From the NCBI GenBank assembly GCA_003135135.1, contig PLDK01000043.1:1-64000 (forward strand): 64,000 nucleotides of DNA, read 5' to 3'. The notes below the pieces were generated by a model. The model was not told the DNA's origin, did no database searches, and saw nothing but the letters and a program-made list of their open reading frames with translations. This document shows positions 8,024-17,503 of the stretch, one piece after another. This DNA comes from Deltaproteobacteria bacterium. Its GTDB lineage: Bacteria; Desulfobacterota; Binatia; Binatales; Binataceae. Both the position numbers and the translations under genes were made by a program. Numbering within the stretch: position 1 is the first letter of the stretch; every line of letters starts with the position of its first letter.

Positions 8024-9430
8024 ATGAATGGTTTGTGGCAAAGGGCCGCTGACCGCATCCGCGATGAGCTGGGTCAGGTCGGCTATGAGACTTGGATTGG
8101 TCCGCTCAATTTTGTCGCTCATCAAGGATCGACCGTAACAATCGAGGCGCCCAATCGGTTTTTCCGCGATTGGATCAACGAACGTTACCTGAATCTGATG
8201 CGCACGGCGCTGTCGCTGGAGGCAGGCGAGGAAATGGAGGTGCGGCTGACTCTCGGCGAAAATGCTGCCGTGGCGACGCCGCAGCAACGCCCAGCCAATG
8301 GTCATGCCAACGGCCATGCCAATGGCAATGGTAACGGCAAGGCGTCCGCGGCGAATCGTGCGACGGCGGCAGCCGCGCCGCGTGGAGATCGGCATCCTAC
8401 CCTGAACCCGCGCTACAGTTTCGCGGAGTTCGTAGTGGGATCGGCCAATCAGTTCGCGCATGCTGCGGCGATGGCGGTCGCCAATCAACCGGGCGAGAAA
8501 TACAACCCGCTTTTCATTTATGGCGGGGTCGGCCTGGGCAAGACTCACCTGGTGACTGCAATCGGGCACCATATCTGGGCCAGCGGCGATCGGCCGAGGA
8601 AAGTGCTGTTCATGCCGGCCGAAATTTTCATGAACGAGATGATCAATTCGCTGCGCCGCGACAAGATGAACGAGTTCCGCGAGAAATTTCGCCGGGTCGA
8701 TACGTTGATCCTCGACGACGTGCAGTTCCTGGCCGGCCGCGAGCGCACCCAGGAGGAATTCTTCCATACTTTCAACGCGCTTCACGCCGAGCAGCATCAG
8801 ATCATTCTGACTTCGGACAAAATTCCACGCGATATCCCCGGGCTCGAGGACCGGCTGCGCAATCGGTTCGAGTCGGGATTGATCGCGGATATCGCCCCGC
8901 CCGACCTCGAGACGCGCGTGGCGATCGTGCAGAAAAAGGCGGCGCTCGAGAATCTGCGGATGGCGCCGGAAGTCGCGATGTATATCGCGCAGAGCGTCTC
9001 GTCAAACGTGCGCGAGCTCGAGGGATGCCTGACGCGGCTGGCGGCGCTGGCCTCGCTCCACCAATCGGCAATCACCGTGGACTTCGCGCGGCAGGCGCTG
9101 CAGGATCTGATTCGAAATGCCGACGCGAAGCCCGACGTCGAATCGATTCAGAAGACGGTAGCGGATTTTTTCCATATCCGCCTGGCGGATTTGAAGTCGA
9201 AAAAACGCACGCAGCACATCGCGTTTTGCCGTCAAGTAGCGATGTATCTGTGCCGCAGGCTGACCGACAGCTCGTTTCCGACGATCGGCGAGCATTTTGG
9301 GCGTGACCATTCGACGGTGATTCACGCACACAACCTGATTATGCGGCGCGTCACCAGTGATCCGGCATTTCGGCTCTCGATCGAGAAAATCGAGCGCGAG
9401 CTTAAATCGATTCGCGCCAATGCCGCGTGA
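8024..9430 (+). CDS. dnaA: Chromosomal replication initiator protein DnaA
   Basis: 468 residues with all four domains. Domain I is about 1-85. Domain II is a linker with an odd Asn-Gly-His-Ala low-complexity stretch (about 92-106). Domain III is the AAA+ ATPase with Walker A 'GGVGLGKTH' (167-175) and Walker B 'LILDDVQFL' (Asp231-232). Domain IV ends with the DNA-binding signature 'RDHSTVIHAHN'. I chose the ATG at 8024 because GGGGAG lies 7 bases upstream and homology begins there; an in-frame start at 7991 adds 11 unrelated residues. Confidence 0.97.
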   Translation: MNGLWQRAADRIRDELGQVGYETWIGPLNFVAHQGSTVTIEAPNRFFRDWINERYLNLMRTALSLEAGEEMEVRLTLGENAAVATPQQRPANGHANGHANGNGNGKASAANRATAAAAPRGDRHPTLNPRYSFAEFVVGSANQFAHAAAMAVANQPGEKYNPLFIYGGVGLGKTHLVTAIGHHIWASGDRPRKVLFMPAEIFMNEMINSLRRDKMNEFREKFRRVDTLILDDVQFLAGRERTQEEFFHTFNALHAEQHQIILTSDKIPRDIPGLEDRLRNRFESGLIADIAPPDLETRVAIVQKKAALENLRMAPEVAMYIAQSVSSNVRELEGCLTRLAALASLHQSAITVDFARQALQDLIRNADAKPDVESIQKTVADFFHIRLADLKSKKRTQHIAFCRQVAMYLCRRLTDSSFPTIGEHFGRDHSTVIHAHNLIMRRVTSDPAFRLSIEKIERELKSIRANAA

Positions 9431-9480
9431 ATCGAGGTGGAGGAGGCTGTGGGTGAGGTGGGCATAAGGCTATCGATATC

Positions 9481-9527
9481 GACAGGGCCGGTGCGCGCAA
9501 GGCCGGCCCTGTCGGTCAGCCGTTTTT
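9481..9527 (+). terminator. Terminator after dnaA
   Basis: An 11-bp perfect stem (9481-9491 with 9503-9513) with an 11-base loop, followed after 9 bases by TTTTT (9523-9527). It separates dnaA from dnaN transcription. Confidence 0.7.
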
Positions 9528-9590
9528 CCGCTCACAGCTTTTCAGCGATGGATCGGCTTGCATTTTCGGGCGCTTGCGCGATCAATCAAC

Positions 9591-9630
9591 AAATCCACAA
9601 CTCCTACTATTACTGCTATTCTTTTTTAAA
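9591..9630 (+). other. Candidate oriC unwinding element: DnaA box plus DnaA-trio repeats
   Basis: A near-consensus DnaA box AAATCCACA (9591-9599) is followed by a short spacer and five consecutive trinucleotides CTA-CTA-TTA-CTG-CTA (9604-9618), then a T/A-rich stretch. Box, short spacer, trios and AT-rich DNA in this order match the basal unwinding element described downstream of dnaA in Bacillus subtilis, where the trios are CTA/TTA/CTT-like. Confidence 0.65.
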
Positions 9631-9668
9631 GATCTAAGATCCAGGAATAGGAGACGGGCTAACAATTC

Positions 9669-10811
9669 ATGGGACTCTCCATCGAGCGCGCTTCGCTGCT
9701 TAGCGGTTTGGGACTGGTGCAGGGCATCGTGGAACGGCGCACGACGGTTCCGATACTCGGCCATGTCCTGATCGAACCCAATGGAAATACGCTGACTTTG
9801 AGCGCAACCGACCTCGAAGTCGGAATTCGCACGCAGGTCGCGTGTTCCGGCAAGGAAAAAAGCCTCACGCTGAACGCGCGCAAGCTTTTTGAAATCGTGC
9901 GCGAGACCGAAGGCGATGAAGTCGCGCTGACGTCGCTCGACAGCGATTGGGTCGAGCTGAAGTGCGGCCGCGCGAAGTTCAAAATGATGGGCCTGGATCC
10001 GCGCAGTTTCCCCGCCATGCCAAGTCAGAGCGCCGGCAAGGACTCAACGCCGGCAAAGAAACAACTGAAGGCTGAGTTGACGATTCCGGCGGCGGTGCTG
10101 GCCGGGATGATCGACAAGACGATTTTCGCGGTCAGTCCGGATGAAGCCCGCTACAACCTGAGCGGCGTGTTCGTTGAATCCAACGCTCCAGGATCGGTGC
10201 GGATGGTCGCCACGGACGGCCATCGGCTGGCGATGATCGAGCGCGAACTACCGGGATTCAGGTTGGAGACCGGCGCGATCATTCCGCGAAAGGGACTCTC
10301 GGAGCTGCGCAAAATTCTCGATGAAGGCGGCGACGCCGAAGTGCGGTTGAACCTCGAAGGTCAGCTCGCATATCTGAAGCGTGGGGCGACCGAAATCTCG
10401 ATGCGGCTGGTCGAGGGCGAATTTCCCGATTACCGCGGCGTCATCCCCAAGCAGTCGAGGTACAAAATTACCGTCAAGCGGGATTTGCTGTTCGCGGCAA
10501 TCAAGCGTGCGGCAATTTTCTCCAGCGAGCGTTATCACGGCGTCAAATTCGCGCTATCGGCCGGGACGCTGACCGTTTCATCGACAAGTCCGGAAACGGG
10601 TGAAGCAAGCGAGTCGCTTGACGTCGATTTCAAGAGCGAAGAATTCGCGATCGGGTTCAATGCGGCATACGTGCAGGACGCGCTGGGCGTAATTCCGCCG
10701 GGTGGCGATTCGACCGTGGAGCTCGGGCTCAGCGATGACGTTAGCCCGGGCGTCATCAGGACGGAGTCGGATCAGCGCTACACGTACGTCGTCATGCCGA
10801 TGCGATTGTGA
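9669..10811 (+). CDS. dnaN: DNA polymerase III sliding clamp (beta subunit)
   Basis: 380 residues, the usual beta-clamp length, made of three topologically equal domains. The N-terminus ('RASLLSGLGLVQGIVERRTTVPILGHVL'-like pattern, residues 7-34) and the C-terminal 'YTYVVMPMRL' tail, which forms part of the clamp-loader and polymerase binding pocket, are characteristic. An AGGAG lies rather far (about 14 bases) from the ATG at 9669, but homology fits this start. It follows the origin element and converges on the next gene with only 10 bases between stops. recF and gyrB, common neighbours, are absent. Confidence 0.97.
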   Translation: MGLSIERASLLSGLGLVQGIVERRTTVPILGHVLIEPNGNTLTLSATDLEVGIRTQVACSGKEKSLTLNARKLFEIVRETEGDEVALTSLDSDWVELKCGRAKFKMMGLDPRSFPAMPSQSAGKDSTPAKKQLKAELTIPAAVLAGMIDKTIFAVSPDEARYNLSGVFVESNAPGSVRMVATDGHRLAMIERELPGFRLETGAIIPRKGLSELRKILDEGGDAEVRLNLEGQLAYLKRGATEISMRLVEGEFPDYRGVIPKQSRYKITVKRDLLFAAIKRAAIFSSERYHGVKFALSAGTLTVSSTSPETGEASESLDVDFKSEEFAIGFNAAYVQDALGVIPPGGDSTVELGLSDDVSPGVIRTESDQRYTYVVMPMRL

Positions 10812-10821
10812 TGCGCACTGG

Positions 10822-12588
10822 CTACGGCGCGCTGCCGACCCGGACCAGTACCACTTTGTTTCGGTAGTTGTAGTCGGTCTCCCACGGATATGACGCCTCG
10901 CTAAGCTCGACGGCGGTGGGAGTGTCGAGCTTGGGCATGTCGCGCCGTCGAACAATCATCCACCGGACGCTCCCCTTAGCGATCGCGTCCTGCAAATCCT
11001 GCTTCCTTTCGAACTCGGGGATTGGCTTTGGCGGATTGAGATAGAACAGCGGCCCCTCAGTCTTGAACAGCACGAGCCGGTCAGTCGAACCGCCGATCTT
11101 GTTCAGGACCGCGTAGCCGAATGGCTTTTCGCCGCGATAAGCCTCCGCCGCAGGCATCGCGAAGATAAAGACATAGACCATCGCAAGATACGCGACGGCG
11201 CCCACCGATATCGCCACGCGAGAGGGGCTGAATTTGCGGATCGCGTACACGACGGCAGCGACCGATACGACCCAGAACACGATGAAGGCGGGTTCGGCGG
11301 GCAGTTGCGGGAACGAGTCGTAGGGACGCGGAAGAATCGCCCATGCCGGAATCAGCAGGACGATGCCGGCGATCGCACTGAACGCAACGATCGCATAGCC
11401 GATAGTCAGCAGGCGCCGGGCGATCATCGAGCGTAATTCGCTTTCGCGGGGATACGCCAGCGTTCTGGCGACCAGGATCGCGGCGGCAGGCAGGATCGGC
11501 AGGATGTAGTAGCTGCGGCGCGATCCCGAGACAGTGAAAAATATGAACGTCGCCCAGAAATAAACCAACGCAAATCGATCCGCGCGAGCAGGTTCCGCGC
11601 CTGCCCGACGCAGCGCGTGCGTTTCCACCAGGGCCGCGGGCAACAGCGCTGACCACGGAGCCATCAGGGCGAAGATGACGTAGACATATAAGTAGATAGG
11701 TCCGCGATGGTCGAACGGGTGGAAAAACCGCACCACGTTCTCGCGATACACCATCTGGAGGCCCTTTTCAGAGCCCATCAGGCGCGACGAGATCTGGAAC
11801 GGCAGGTAATACACGAGGCCGCCCAGCGCGACGGCGACGACGGTGTACCAGTTGAAGAACCATCGATTGCGCTCGACGAGCCGTCGTATCCGCTCAACCA
11901 GGGAGCCACGGGAAATCGCCTCATAAAACGGGACCACTCCGTCGCGCAGGCATGAATACACTCCAATCACCAATAGCGGGAGCGCGAATCCGAGCAGACC
12001 TTTGGTGAGCGAAGTCGCCGCCATGATCAGCCACAGGCCGACGACCCACAATCCACCGCCGCGCTCTTCGTTGTGATTGAAGAGCAGCAGTGCGGCTAGT
12101 TCGCCGGTGAGCGTTTCGACGTCGGCACTGGCGTGGCGCGAAAAGAATACGAAGCTGAAGCTGGTCGCGAGGATGACGCCGGCGAGGATCGCGGTGCGAG
12201 CGTCGTAGAGGCGTCGCACCAGCAGCATCAGTATCGCCACTGCCAGCAGTCCAGCTATCGCGCAGGGCAGGCGCGTGGCAGCCTCGTTGAGGCCGCCTGT
12301 GAGCGATGCCGAAAAAATTACCAGCCAGTAGGAGCCGAGCGGCTTGTCGTAATAAACGTGACCGTTGATCGTCGGCCAGAAGTAGTTGTGCGTCACCAGC
12401 ATCTCTCGCGCGATTTCGGCCCACCGGAATTCCGAGGACCACAGCGCTCGCGCACCCAGGCGGGCGAAGAAGAGAATCGCGGCGAGAATGAGGACGCATC
12501 CGGCGCGCAGCCGGAATCGCGAATCGTTGTCGTTGCCGGCGGCGCGCTGCAATGCGGCGGAGTCGCGTGATGTGGAAGCGGAGCTCAT
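10822..12588 (-). CDS. ArnT/PMT-type membrane glycosyltransferase
   Basis: 588 residues with about a dozen transmembrane helices and a soluble C-terminal part. The first periplasmic loop carries the ArnT/PMT_2 signature: 'DE'-like acidic 'SSEFRWAEIAREML', then 'YYDKPLGSYWL'. Relatives transfer a sugar from undecaprenyl phosphate to lipid A or protein. The canonical catalytic acid of 'DEP.Y' is represented by the Glu of 'SSEFR'. The start is uncertain: ATGs at 12588, 12627 and 12687 are in frame, none with a clear ribosome site; the last would overlap the divergent gene's ATG. I favour 12588. Confidence 0.8.
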   Translation of the reverse strand: MSSASTSRDSAALQRAAGNDNDSRFRLRAGCVLILAAILFFARLGARALWSSEFRWAEIAREMLVTHNYFWPTINGHVYYDKPLGSYWLVIFSASLTGGLNEAATRLPCAIAGLLAVAILMLLVRRLYDARTAILAGVILATSFSFVFFSRHASADVETLTGELAALLLFNHNEERGGGLWVVGLWLIMAATSLTKGLLGFALPLLVIGVYSCLRDGVVPFYEAISRGSLVERIRRLVERNRWFFNWYTVVAVALGGLVYYLPFQISSRLMGSEKGLQMVYRENVVRFFHPFDHRGPIYLYVYVIFALMAPWSALLPAALVETHALRRAGAEPARADRFALVYFWATFIFFTVSGSRRSYYILPILPAAAILVARTLAYPRESELRSMIARRLLTIGYAIVAFSAIAGIVLLIPAWAILPRPYDSFPQLPAEPAFIVFWVVSVAAVVYAIRKFSPSRVAISVGAVAYLAMVYVFIFAMPAAEAYRGEKPFGYAVLNKIGGSTDRLVLFKTEGPLFYLNPPKPIPEFERKQDLQDAIAKGSVRWMIVRRRDMPKLDTPTAVELSEASYPWETDYNYRNKVVLVRVGSAP

Positions 12589-12685
12589 AACAGCGAATTG
12601 TAACTGGCGCGCCCGATGCTCTGCCATATGCTGACTCGCCCGGAATGACAGCGCGCGGGCAGGCAGATAGGATGAAACGAGATTC

Positions 12686-14785
12686 ATGAGCCAGGCGAAA
12701 AATCCCGAAGGTCATTCCGGCCGCAAGCCGAACCGGTTAATTAACGAACAAAGTCCGTACCTGCGCCAGCACGCGTACAATCCTGTCGATTGGTATGCGT
12801 GGGGTCCGGACGCGCTTGCGCGCGCGAAGGCGGAGAACAAGCCGATCATGCTGTCGATCGGCTATTCGGCCTGTCATTGGTGCCACGTGATGGAGCGGGA
12901 GTCGTTCGAGAACGATGCGATCGCGCGACTGATCAACGAGAACTTCATTGCGATCAAGGTCGATCGCGAAGAGCGGCCCGACCTCGATCAGATTTACATG
13001 GATGCGGTGCAGCTGATCACCGGGCGCGGCGGATGGCCGCTGACGATGTTCCTGGCGCCGGACGGACGGCCGTTTTTCGGCGGGACCTACTACCCGCCCG
13101 AAGATCGTCACGGGATGCCCGGATTTCCGCGCATCCTAGCTGCGGCTTCGCACGCGTATCGCGATGGCGCCAAGGAAGTCACCAACAACCTCGAAAAGCT
13201 GACCGAGGCGCTCGGCGCGCTCACCAACTACGTGCCCACCGGCGGCGACTTGAAGCCGGGACTGGCGGCGGAATCGGCGCGGGCGCTCGCCGCGCACTAC
13301 GACAGCATCAACGGCGGACTGGGCCAGGCGCCAAAATTTCCCAACACGTTCGTGTTCTCGCTGTTTCTTCGCGTGCACGCGGCCGACGGCGACGAGGCAA
13401 TGGCGGAAATGGTTCGGCACACGCTTTCGAAGATGGCGCGCGGCGGAATCTACGACCAGGTTGGCGGCGGATTCCATCGCTACAGCGTCGATGAGCGATG
13501 GCTGGTGCCACACTTCGAAAAAATGCTCTACGACAATGCGCTGCTGGCGCGCCTGTACCTCGACGCCGGCCGCGCGCTCAATGAGCCGGAGTTTCTCGGC
13601 GTCGCGCGCGAAATCTTCGATTACGTTTTGCGCGAGATGACAGGTCCCGAGGGCGGCTTTTACGCCGCGCAGGATGCGGACAGCGAGGGCGAAGAAGGAA
13701 AGTTCTTCATCTGGACGCCCGCGCAGGCCGACGCCGTCCTTGGTCCCGAGCTCGGCGCGATGGCCCAGCGCTATTTCGACATCACGATCGAAGGCAATTT
13801 CGATGGCGCGAATATTCCGCATCGCACGATCGAACTCGCCGACGCCGCGCGGATGTTCAAGGTTTCGGAAGATGACACGGCGTCGAAGATTCGCGAGATT
13901 CGCGACAAACTGTTCGCGGCTCGCGAACAAAGGGTGAAGCCGGGGCGCGACGAAAAGGTCCTGGTGGCATGGAACGCGATGATGATCGGCGCGTTTGCGG
14001 AGGGCTATCGCGCGCTGCACGAGCGGCGGTATCTCGAAGCGGCCCAGCGCGCGGCCGATTTCATGATGGCGTCGATGTGGGATGGGCGCGCGCTCAAGCG
14101 CTCGTTCAAGGACGGGGTCGCGCGGCACAACGCCTACCTCGAAGACTATGCGCAGTTGGCGGGCGCGATGCTCGACGTGTACGAAGCGTCGCTCGACGCG
14201 AAATACCTGGCGCACGCGCGGATGCTCGCCGGCGTGATCCTCGAGCGATTTATCGACAAGGAAAAGGGTGGATTCTTTTTCACCTCGGACGATCACGAAG
14301 CGCTGATCACCCGCTCCAAGGCGGCTTTTGACGGCTCGACGCCGTCGGGCAACAGCGCGGCCGTGATGGCGATGCTCAGGCTGCACGGCTACACCGGCGA
14401 GGAGCGCTACCGGGTCGAGGCGGAGCGGACGCTCAAGCTGTTTCGCGAATTTATCGAGAAGCAGCCGTTCGGGTTCTCTCACATGCTCGAAGCGGTCGAC
14501 CTTTACCAGCGCGGGCCGACCGAAGTTGTGATTATCGGCAGCCGCAACTCCCCTGACGTGCTCGAATGGACGGAGCGGCTCGGCCTCATCTACGTTCCGA
14601 ATCTTTTGATCTTCGTTTCCGTTGCGGACAATGCCGATGCCGGCGCCCAGACCGGCTTCATCCCCGAGCAGGTGCGCGGCAAGCGGCAAATCGACGGCCA
14701 CGTGACTGCTTACGTATGCCGCGAGCACACCTGCACGCCGCCGATTACGACGTTCAAGGATCTTCAAAAGGAATTGGCCGACTAG
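12686..14785 (+). CDS. YyaL/DUF255-type thioredoxin-domain protein
   Basis: 699 residues of the YyaL / spermatogenesis-associated-protein-20 family. An N-terminal thioredoxin-like DUF255 domain (about 15-180) has the hallmark '[14 protein letters not shown]' with Cys63 and Cys66, followed by '[11 protein letters not shown]' and 'GGWPLTMFL'. The rest is an (alpha/alpha)6 barrel like N-acylglucosamine 2-epimerases. The biochemical role is not established in the family; a link to redox or carbohydrate processing is only suggested by the fold. The ATG at 12686 overlaps a possible divergent start. Confidence 0.9.
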   Translation: MSQAKNPEGHSGRKPNRLINEQSPYLRQHAYNPVDWYAWGPDALARAKAENKPIMLSIGYSACHWCHVMERESFENDAIARLINENFIAIKVDREERPDLDQIYMDAVQLITGRGGWPLTMFLAPDGRPFFGGTYYPPEDRHGMPGFPRILAAASHAYRDGAKEVTNNLEKLTEALGALTNYVPTGGDLKPGLAAESARALAAHYDSINGGLGQAPKFPNTFVFSLFLRVHAADGDEAMAEMVRHTLSKMARGGIYDQVGGGFHRYSVDERWLVPHFEKMLYDNALLARLYLDAGRALNEPEFLGVAREIFDYVLREMTGPEGGFYAAQDADSEGEEGKFFIWTPAQADAVLGPELGAMAQRYFDITIEGNFDGANIPHRTIELADAARMFKVSEDDTASKIREIRDKLFAAREQRVKPGRDEKVLVAWNAMMIGAFAEGYRALHERRYLEAAQRAADFMMASMWDGRALKRSFKDGVARHNAYLEDYAQLAGAMLDVYEASLDAKYLAHARMLAGVILERFIDKEKGGFFFTSDDHEALITRSKAAFDGSTPSGNSAAVMAMLRLHGYTGEERYRVEAERTLKLFREFIEKQPFGFSHMLEAVDLYQRGPTEVVIIGSRNSPDVLEWTERLGLIYVPNLLIFVSVADNADAGAQTGFIPEQVRGKRQIDGHVTAYVCREHTCTPPITTFKDLQKELAD

Positions 14786-14793
14786 CTCGGGTG

Positions 14794-15765
14794 ATGGACC
14801 GCGACGCGCACGACGTTACCGCGGCAGGCGCAAAGCCGACGCCGCATTTCCCGCCAATCGTGGTGAACCGTGCGGCGCGCCGCCGGCCGCAAGCGCGGCT
14901 GCGAGTTGTGCTGCTCAACGCTGCCGGCGGGCGAAAGTTCCGCGAAATCCTGGCGTGTCTCAGGCGTCCGCCGCTCCAAGGCGCCGATGTGATCCTGCTA
15001 TGCGAGGTCAATACGGGAATGAGGCGGAGGCCGGGCCGTGATCTTGCGACGGATCTCGCCGAGGCGCTCGAGATGAGCTGCGCGTATGCTCGCGAGTTCG
15101 GTCTTAGACCCCCTGGGATCGAAAGCGAAATCGTCTCGTACATGGGCAATGCGATCCTGAGCGCCGCGCCGTTCGAGGATGTGGCCGCCGTCACGATGCA
15201 CAAGCCGCCCACGCCCATGGCGTGGCCCAGACGCATGCAGCGCTGGTCGCGCGTGGGCGCGCCAACGGGATTGGTCACCAGAGTGAAGTTCGGCGGCGAG
15301 GAGTTAACCGTCGGCGTCACGCATCTGCACAGCCGCTGCACGCCCGTCGAGCGAGCGCGCCAGATGGCGAGTTACCTGGAATCGTTCCCGGCGGCAGGCC
15401 GCGCGATTTTCGGCGGCGACCTGAATACGACGACCACTGAGCTATCGAGCCGGGCGTTGATATTGGCAACGGCGCGGCAAATGATCGCGAATCCGGACCG
15501 GTTCCACGCGCCTGAGTCATACGAGCCCCTGTTCGGCCATCTACGAGAGCACGGACTCGAGATCGAGGGCGCCAACGTGGCCAATCGCGCGACCTTCACT
15601 TTTTCCGGACTGATTCCGCGATCGATGAGGCCAAAACTCGATTGGCTTGCAGTCCGCGAGCTTCGTCCGATCGCGGGAACCGCGGCGGTGGTGCCGCCGC
15701 GGTCTCCGATTCTGATGCGCCGCGCCTCCGATCACGATTTCGTGACGGTCGATCTCGAACTGTAA
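14794..15765 (+). CDS. Endonuclease/exonuclease/phosphatase (EEP) family hydrolase
   Basis: 323 residues. The EEP-fold catalytic set is recognisable: Asn42 in 'LLNAAGG', the metal-binding Glu71 in 'LLCEVNTG', the 'HLHSR' segment, 'FGGDLNTTTT' (Asp/Asn pair) and the C-terminal 'SDHDFVTVDL' (Asp-His pair). Substrates in this superfamily range from DNA to phospholipids and inositol phosphates; nothing here fixes which. It begins 9 bases after the YyaL-type gene, so the two are probably co-transcribed. The ATG at 14794 is chosen because upstream frame overlaps the previous gene. Confidence 0.8.
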   Translation: MDRDAHDVTAAGAKPTPHFPPIVVNRAARRRPQARLRVVLLNAAGGRKFREILACLRRPPLQGADVILLCEVNTGMRRRPGRDLATDLAEALEMSCAYAREFGLRPPGIESEIVSYMGNAILSAAPFEDVAAVTMHKPPTPMAWPRRMQRWSRVGAPTGLVTRVKFGGEELTVGVTHLHSRCTPVERARQMASYLESFPAAGRAIFGGDLNTTTTELSSRALILATARQMIANPDRFHAPESYEPLFGHLREHGLEIEGANVANRATFTFSGLIPRSMRPKLDWLAVRELRPIAGTAAVVPPRSPILMRRASDHDFVTVDLEL

Positions 15766-15807
15766 TCGCGGCGCGCGCCAGTGAAATAGTGAAATCGTTT
15801 CGGTGTT

Positions 15808-17229
15808 CTACGCAATCTCCGGCGGAGGGGCGAGCGCGCCGCGCGCGCTTTCATAAGCGGCGGCCACGCGAATTACCGCCGGCTCTCCGAACGGACGGCC
15901 GATTACCTGCATCGCAATCGGCAGTCCGTCGGGCGAAAGACCGGTGGGAACAGCTATTGCGGGTTGACCGGTCGAATTGAAGGGCTGCGTGAAGCGCAGA
16001 ATCGCCGCGACGACCTCCACCGCGTCTTCGCGCGCTTCCAGGATTTGAGTGGCGCCGATTTTGGGCGCGACGATCGCGCTGGCCGGTGCGACCAGCACGT
16101 CGCGATCGGCCAGCACCGCGATCGACTCGGCCAGCGTGCGCGCACGGGCGCGCTGGGCGCGGATGTAGCTGGTGGCGTTCATCATCATTCCGATCTCGAG
16201 TAGCCGGCGAACGTCGTCGCCATAGTCCTGGGGACGCGTGCGCATCCAATCCTGGTGAACCTCGAGCGCCTCGGCCGAGGTGATGATGCTGTTCATGATG
16301 GCGGCCAGCGGGAGCGAGGGAATCGTCACGTGGTCAACGGTCGCGCCGAGCGATCGAAGCGTCTCGAGCGCGGCATTGAACGAGTGCGCGACGTCGTCGC
16401 TCAGTCCGTAGTCAAGTTCGCGAATCACGCCGATGCGCATGCCGGAGATTTGGCCGCCGACTCCGGCTGAGAAATCGGGTACCGGCTGGCGGCTCGAGGT
16501 GGAATCGTTGCGGTCGGCGCCCGCGATTACTTGCAGCATCATCGCGGCGTCGCGAACCGTGCGCGTGATGGGGCCGACGTGATCGAGCGTGGAGGCCAGC
16601 GGGATGACGCCGTAGCGGCTGACGCGGCTCCAGGTCGGCTTCAGCCCGACGCATCCGCAAAGCGCGGCGGGAATCCGAATCGAGCCGCCGGTATCGGTGC
16701 CGATGGTGGCGGCGGCGCTGCGCGCAACGATCGCAGCGGCGGCGCCGCCGCTCGAGCCGCCGGGGATTCGGTCGAGCGCGTACGGATTGCGGACGATTCC
16801 CCAGTGCGGATTCGACGACGTGATTCCGTAGGCGAACTCGTGCTGATTGAGTTTGCCGAGCAGCACGGCGCCGGCGCGCTTGAGGCGCGTCCACACGGTC
16901 GCGTCGTATTCGGGTTTGAAATCGGCGAGGATTTTCGAGCCGCCGGTGGTGCGAACGCCCTTCGTGTAGACGAGATCCTTGAGCGCGATTGGAACGCCAT
17001 GGAATGGTCCCCGCCATTTTCCAGCGGCGATTTCGGCCTCGGCTTTTTTCGCCGCCTTGCGCGCGATCGTGTCGGTGACGGTGATATAGGCGCGAAGCGA
17101 TCCGTCGGTTTGTTCGATTCGGCCGAGGTAGGCCTCGGTCAGCTCGACCGGTGAAATGTCGCGCGCGCGCAGCTTGCCGGCCAGGGTAGCTACATCGAAT
17201 TCGAGCAGTTCCTGAAATGGAATCGACAT
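15808..17229 (-). CDS. Amidase signature-family amidohydrolase
   Basis: 473 residues with the full Ser-cisSer-Lys triad: Lys84 in 'IALKDLVYTKG', the cis-Ser of 'GGSSGG' (157-162) and nucleophile Ser183 in 'TDTGGSIRIPA'. It hydrolyses an amide; the family includes GatA, AtzE-like and arylamidases, and the exact substrate cannot be read from sequence. Its upstream partner encodes a 72-residue GatC/AtzG-like protein, which argues for an AtzE-like two-subunit hydrolase rather than a lone amidase. Last gene of a four-gene operon on this strand. Confidence 0.88.
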   Translation of the reverse strand: MSIPFQELLEFDVATLAGKLRARDISPVELTEAYLGRIEQTDGSLRAYITVTDTIARKAAKKAEAEIAAGKWRGPFHGVPIALKDLVYTKGVRTTGGSKILADFKPEYDATVWTRLKRAGAVLLGKLNQHEFAYGITSSNPHWGIVRNPYALDRIPGGSSGGAAAAIVARSAAATIGTDTGGSIRIPAALCGCVGLKPTWSRVSRYGVIPLASTLDHVGPITRTVRDAAMMLQVIAGADRNDSTSSRQPVPDFSAGVGGQISGMRIGVIRELDYGLSDDVAHSFNAALETLRSLGATVDHVTIPSLPLAAIMNSIITSAEALEVHQDWMRTRPQDYGDDVRRLLEIGMMMNATSYIRAQRARARTLAESIAVLADRDVLVAPASAIVAPKIGATQILEAREDAVEVVAAILRFTQPFNSTGQPAIAVPTGLSPDGLPIAMQVIGRPFGEPAVIRVAAAYESARGALAPPPEIA

Positions 17230-17265
17230 CGGAATAAATCCTCGAAGTGAGTATCGAAGCGGGGG

Positions 17266-17484
17266 TTACGACCCGGCTTTGGCAGCGCGGGCCGCCTCGG
17301 CCAACAGGACCGGATAGCTGAAGGGCGGCTCGATCCCGGCAAGGCCGATCGACTCCATATGCCCGGCGAGCGTGAGCATCGCGCCCGCACTGTGCGCGAT
17401 TGCATCCGCGTCGGCGTCGGAGATTTCGTAGCCGTAGAGATCGCGCATTACCTGTTTGACGGTTTCGCCTGTAACCAGTGGCAT
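17266..17484 (-). CDS. GatC/AtzG-like small amidase subunit
   Basis: 72 residues: an amphipathic helix pair in the first half and a 'GIEPPFSYPV' segment towards the end. Small GatC/AtzG (DUF4089-like) proteins wrap around an amidase with such an extended Pro-rich tail. The ATG at 17484 has GGAG 7 bases upstream, and the stop is 36 bases before the amidase start. The assignment rests on size, this tail and the neighbour, so it is an inference of moderate strength. Confidence 0.55.
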   Translation of the reverse strand: MPLVTGETVKQVMRDLYGYEISDADADAIAHSAGAMLTLAGHMESIGLAGIEPPFSYPVLLAEAARAAKAGS

Positions 17485-17503
17485 AGTGTCGCTCCGAGTC
17501 GGA

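Noticed and set aside
13136-14767. 543-codon minus-strand frame opposite the YyaL-type gene
   Set aside because: Composition is typical of antisense frames in GC-rich genes; the plus strand encodes clear DUF255 motifs.
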